Notes under the pieces: model-generated | What the model was told of the DNA's origin: nothing | Seen by the model: the letters and a program-made list of their open reading frames with translations, nothing else | The model's database searches: none | Position numbers and translations under genes: made by a program | Shown here: positions 62,387 to 64,000 of the stretch, one piece after another | Numbering within the stretch: the stretch's first letter is position 1 | Layout of the letters: each line of letters starts with the position of its first letter | Source: JAYEPK01 sp048569615 | GTDB taxonomy: Archaea > Thermoplasmatota > Penumbrarchaeia > Penumbrarchaeales > Penumbrarchaeaceae | Assembly: GCA_048569615.1 (NCBI GenBank) | Contig: JBLIRK010000013.1 | Location: 4,579 to 68,578 of the forward strand | DNA: 64,000 nt | Direction of reading: 5' to 3'

Positions 62387-63796
62387 ATGGATGCGCAGAA
62401 GAGACTTGAGCTGGTCCTTGACGGGGCCGAGGAGATCGTCACGGAGAAGGAGATAGAGCAGCTGCTGAAGGAGGAAGGGGATCTCAAGGCCTATGTCGGC
62501 TACGAGCCCTCGGGTTTCGTCCATATCGGCTGGTTCATCATCACCAGGAAGATCGAGCAGCTCATAGAGGCTGGTTTCACGGTCGATGTGCTGATGGCCG
62601 ACTGGCATGCCTTCATCAACGACAAGTTCGGCGGTGACCTGGAGAAGATCCAGTCATGCGGCGACTACATCATCGACTGCTACAGGGCATACGGCCTGGG
62701 TGATGCCATAGATTCGGGCAAGCTGAACTTCAAATGGGCCAGCGAAATAGCGAACTCGTCGGCCTACTGGGAAAAGGTGCTCAGGATAGCCAAGTCAGCA
62801 ACCCTGTCCAGGATAAGGAGGGCAATGACGGTGATGGGCAGGAAGGAGGACGAGGGTGATCTGGACTCCTCCAAGTTCCTCTATCCGTCGATGCAGGCCG
62901 CAGACATCTTCGATCTCAAGGTGGACCTGGCCATCGGGGGAATGGACCAGAGGCATGCCCATATGCTTGCCAGGGACGCGGCCGAGAAGCTCGGATGGAA
63001 GAAACCCACTGCCCTGCATACCCCTCTCCTCTCAAGCCTTTCGAAGAGCGGAAGAATGGAGATGATCACGGGCCCGACGGGAGGGAGGGACCATGATGCC
63101 CTGGCCAAGAGGATAGAGAACGATATCCCCCAGCTTGTGGAGAACGATACCCTGAGTCCCGAGACCAGGGACCTTATGGCCGGCCTCCTTAAAATGGACA
63201 GTGGGAAGAGACACAGGGCCATCGAGGTGCTGATCGCCGGAAAAAGGAGGGTGGGAGGCAAGAACATGATCCTCTCGGTGCTTCAGAAGGAGCAGGGCAA
63301 CGGCACCGAAGCGGCCTTTGAAAACCAGGAGCTCCACAACCTGGACAAGCAGCTGAACGTTGCAAGGAGGGAGCTGTTCCATTATCTGGGCATCGAGGAT
63401 GAGGATTACTCCACTTCCAAGATGTCCAAATCCGATCCCGATTCGGGCATATACCTGCATGACGGCGAGGAGGATATCAGGAGAAAGATAAAGAAGGCAT
63501 GGTGCCCCGAGGGAGTACCCGACAACCCGGTGATGGAGATATGCAAGACCATAATCTTTCCGGCAAAGGGGTCCATAACCATCAAGAGACCCGAGAAATG
63601 GGGAGGGGACCTGGAATTGAGGTCCTACGAAGCCCTGAGGGCCACCTTTGCCAAGAAGCAGCTTCATCCCGCAGACCTCAAGAAGGAGGTTGCAAATCAG
63701 ATGGTGGAGATCCTTGCCCCTTTCAGGTCCTATTTCAAGGAAAATCCAAAGAGCCTTGGGGCGGTCAAGAAGCATTCCAAGAGCATAGGTAAATGA
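62387..63796 (+). CDS. tyrS: Tyrosyl-tRNA synthetase with a large insertion before the KMSKS loop
   Basis: This 469-residue class I synthetase has YEPSGFVHIGW (HIGH-like, H46). The tyrosine-pocket region reads YPSMQAADIF and GGMDQRHAHMLAR. The catalytic loop KMSKS lies at about 345-349, and the archaeal/eukaryotic-type end contains TIKRPEKWGGDL and LHPADLKK. Archaeal TyrRS is normally about 310-360 residues with only a dozen or so residues between the HTPLL strand (H211) and KMSKS. Here that stretch is about 134 residues, a gain of roughly 115-120. The ATG at 62387 gives a natural N-terminus. An upstream GTTGAT is only a partial ribosome site. It charges tRNA-Tyr unless the insertion has altered activity. 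Confidence 0.9.
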   Translation: MDAQKRLELVLDGAEEIVTEKEIEQLLKEEGDLKAYVGYEPSGFVHIGWFIITRKIEQLIEAGFTVDVLMADWHAFINDKFGGDLEKIQSCGDYIIDCYRAYGLGDAIDSGKLNFKWASEIANSSAYWEKVLRIAKSATLSRIRRAMTVMGRKEDEGDLDSSKFLYPSMQAADIFDLKVDLAIGGMDQRHAHMLARDAAEKLGWKKPTALHTPLLSSLSKSGRMEMITGPTGGRDHDALAKRIENDIPQLVENDTLSPETRDLMAGLLKMDSGKRHRAIEVLIAGKRRVGGKNMILSVLQKEQGNGTEAAFENQELHNLDKQLNVARRELFHYLGIEDEDYSTSKMSKSDPDSGIYLHDGEEDIRRKIKKAWCPEGVPDNPVMEICKTIIFPAKGSITIKRPEKWGGDLELRSYEALRATFAKKQLHPADLKKEVANQMVEILAPFRSYFKENPKSLGAVKKHSKSIGK

Positions 63797-63823
63797 GAAT
63801 GCTCCGTATGTACCGTCATCTAT

Positions 63824-64000
63824 TCATATAAAGAGCGTAATCGGATTTTGAGCACCACAGGGTTCAGGGTGGAAGCTGTTCAACGGCAGCTTGCCCATGT
63901 CACCACCTTTGCCGGCGGTGATTTCATCTTAGGAATACTGAGTTGCCAATGAGGCAAAGTCTTTACCCTCCTTTGCCTCCCCCACGACCTGTACCGCCAG
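63824..64000 (-). pseudogene. Broken fragment of a parvulin-type peptidyl-prolyl isomerase
   Basis: Reading in from the right edge, one frame gives EAKEGKDFASLATQYS, then an in-frame TAA at 63931-63929. The same frame continues TAGKGGDMGKLPLNSF to a TGA at 63826-63824. The first part matches the helix of PpiC/rotamase domains (KxGxDFAxLAxxYS) and the second matches their GGDLGWF turn. The order and spacing fit one domain, so a stop codon interrupts a former gene. The end after LNSFHPE no longer resembles the family. Only about 58 codons are visible. A sequencing error at the stop is the main alternative, but the diverged end argues for decay. Confidence 0.6.

Overview
The window looks like a chromosomal segment of a euryarchaeon, most likely in or near Thermoplasmatota. 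The evidence is archaeal TyrRS and ArgRS, RadB, an aIF2-beta/TRAM fusion, a two-subunit archaeal-type pyruvate carboxylase, a DUF2797-type protein, TATA boxes at about -26, and several near-leaderless starts. Lineage is inferred from gene content; I see no rRNA or tRNA. Base composition is about half G+C and genes are dense: no gene-free stretch exceeds 300 bases. The longest, 5430-5710, is a divergent promoter region.

Layout. 1-5429 (minus): a large SBBP-propeller/Ig surface protein cut by the left edge, a thioredoxin-type arsenate reductase, and a CPBP intramembrane protease with an ectodomain. 5711-15966 (plus): two giant membrane-anchored proteins sharing a C-terminal Ig region, membrane segment and cytoplasmic tail but carrying different propeller heads (SBBP versus FG-GAP), with a small UreH/NicO-like permease between them. 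16045-16507: hicBA toxin-antitoxin. 16532-20051 (minus): pycA, pycB and a 38-residue zinc-ribbon protein. 20186-21747 (plus): a membrane-anchored unknown and an aquaporin. 21748-27359 (minus): mutS, a duplicated ThyX, a 60-residue zinc protein and pgi, joined by overlaps or a 4-base gap. 27499-31560 (plus): a gingipain-like C25 peptidase with Ig repeats. 31557-34550 (minus): patatin, an unknown gene and an MBL hydrolase. 34749-38513 (plus): a PKD surface protein with a cytosolic zinc ribbon, ending at a hairpin/T-tract terminator. 38586-41065 (minus): aIF2-beta/TRAM and argS. 41161-42974 (plus): an unknown gene coupled to radB. 43117-61328 (plus): an 18-kb surface locus. 61333-62292 (minus): a DUF2797-type protein. 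62387-63796 (plus): tyrS with a large insertion. 63824-64000 (minus): a broken parvulin fragment.

The most interesting region is 43117-61328. Two tandem giant paralogues carry 6 and 9 copies of an alternating pair of Ig-like domains. They are followed by a membrane-anchored von Willebrand A protein, a polytopic membrane protein that joins an Ig-like ectodomain to a cytosolic Cdc48/Vps4-type AAA+ ATPase, and a small membrane protein. The last three genes are nearly contiguous. I propose, as inference, an ATP-driven cell-surface assembly, adhesion or remodelling apparatus. About a third of the window's genes encode exported or membrane-anchored proteins, so cell-surface architecture dominates the segment.
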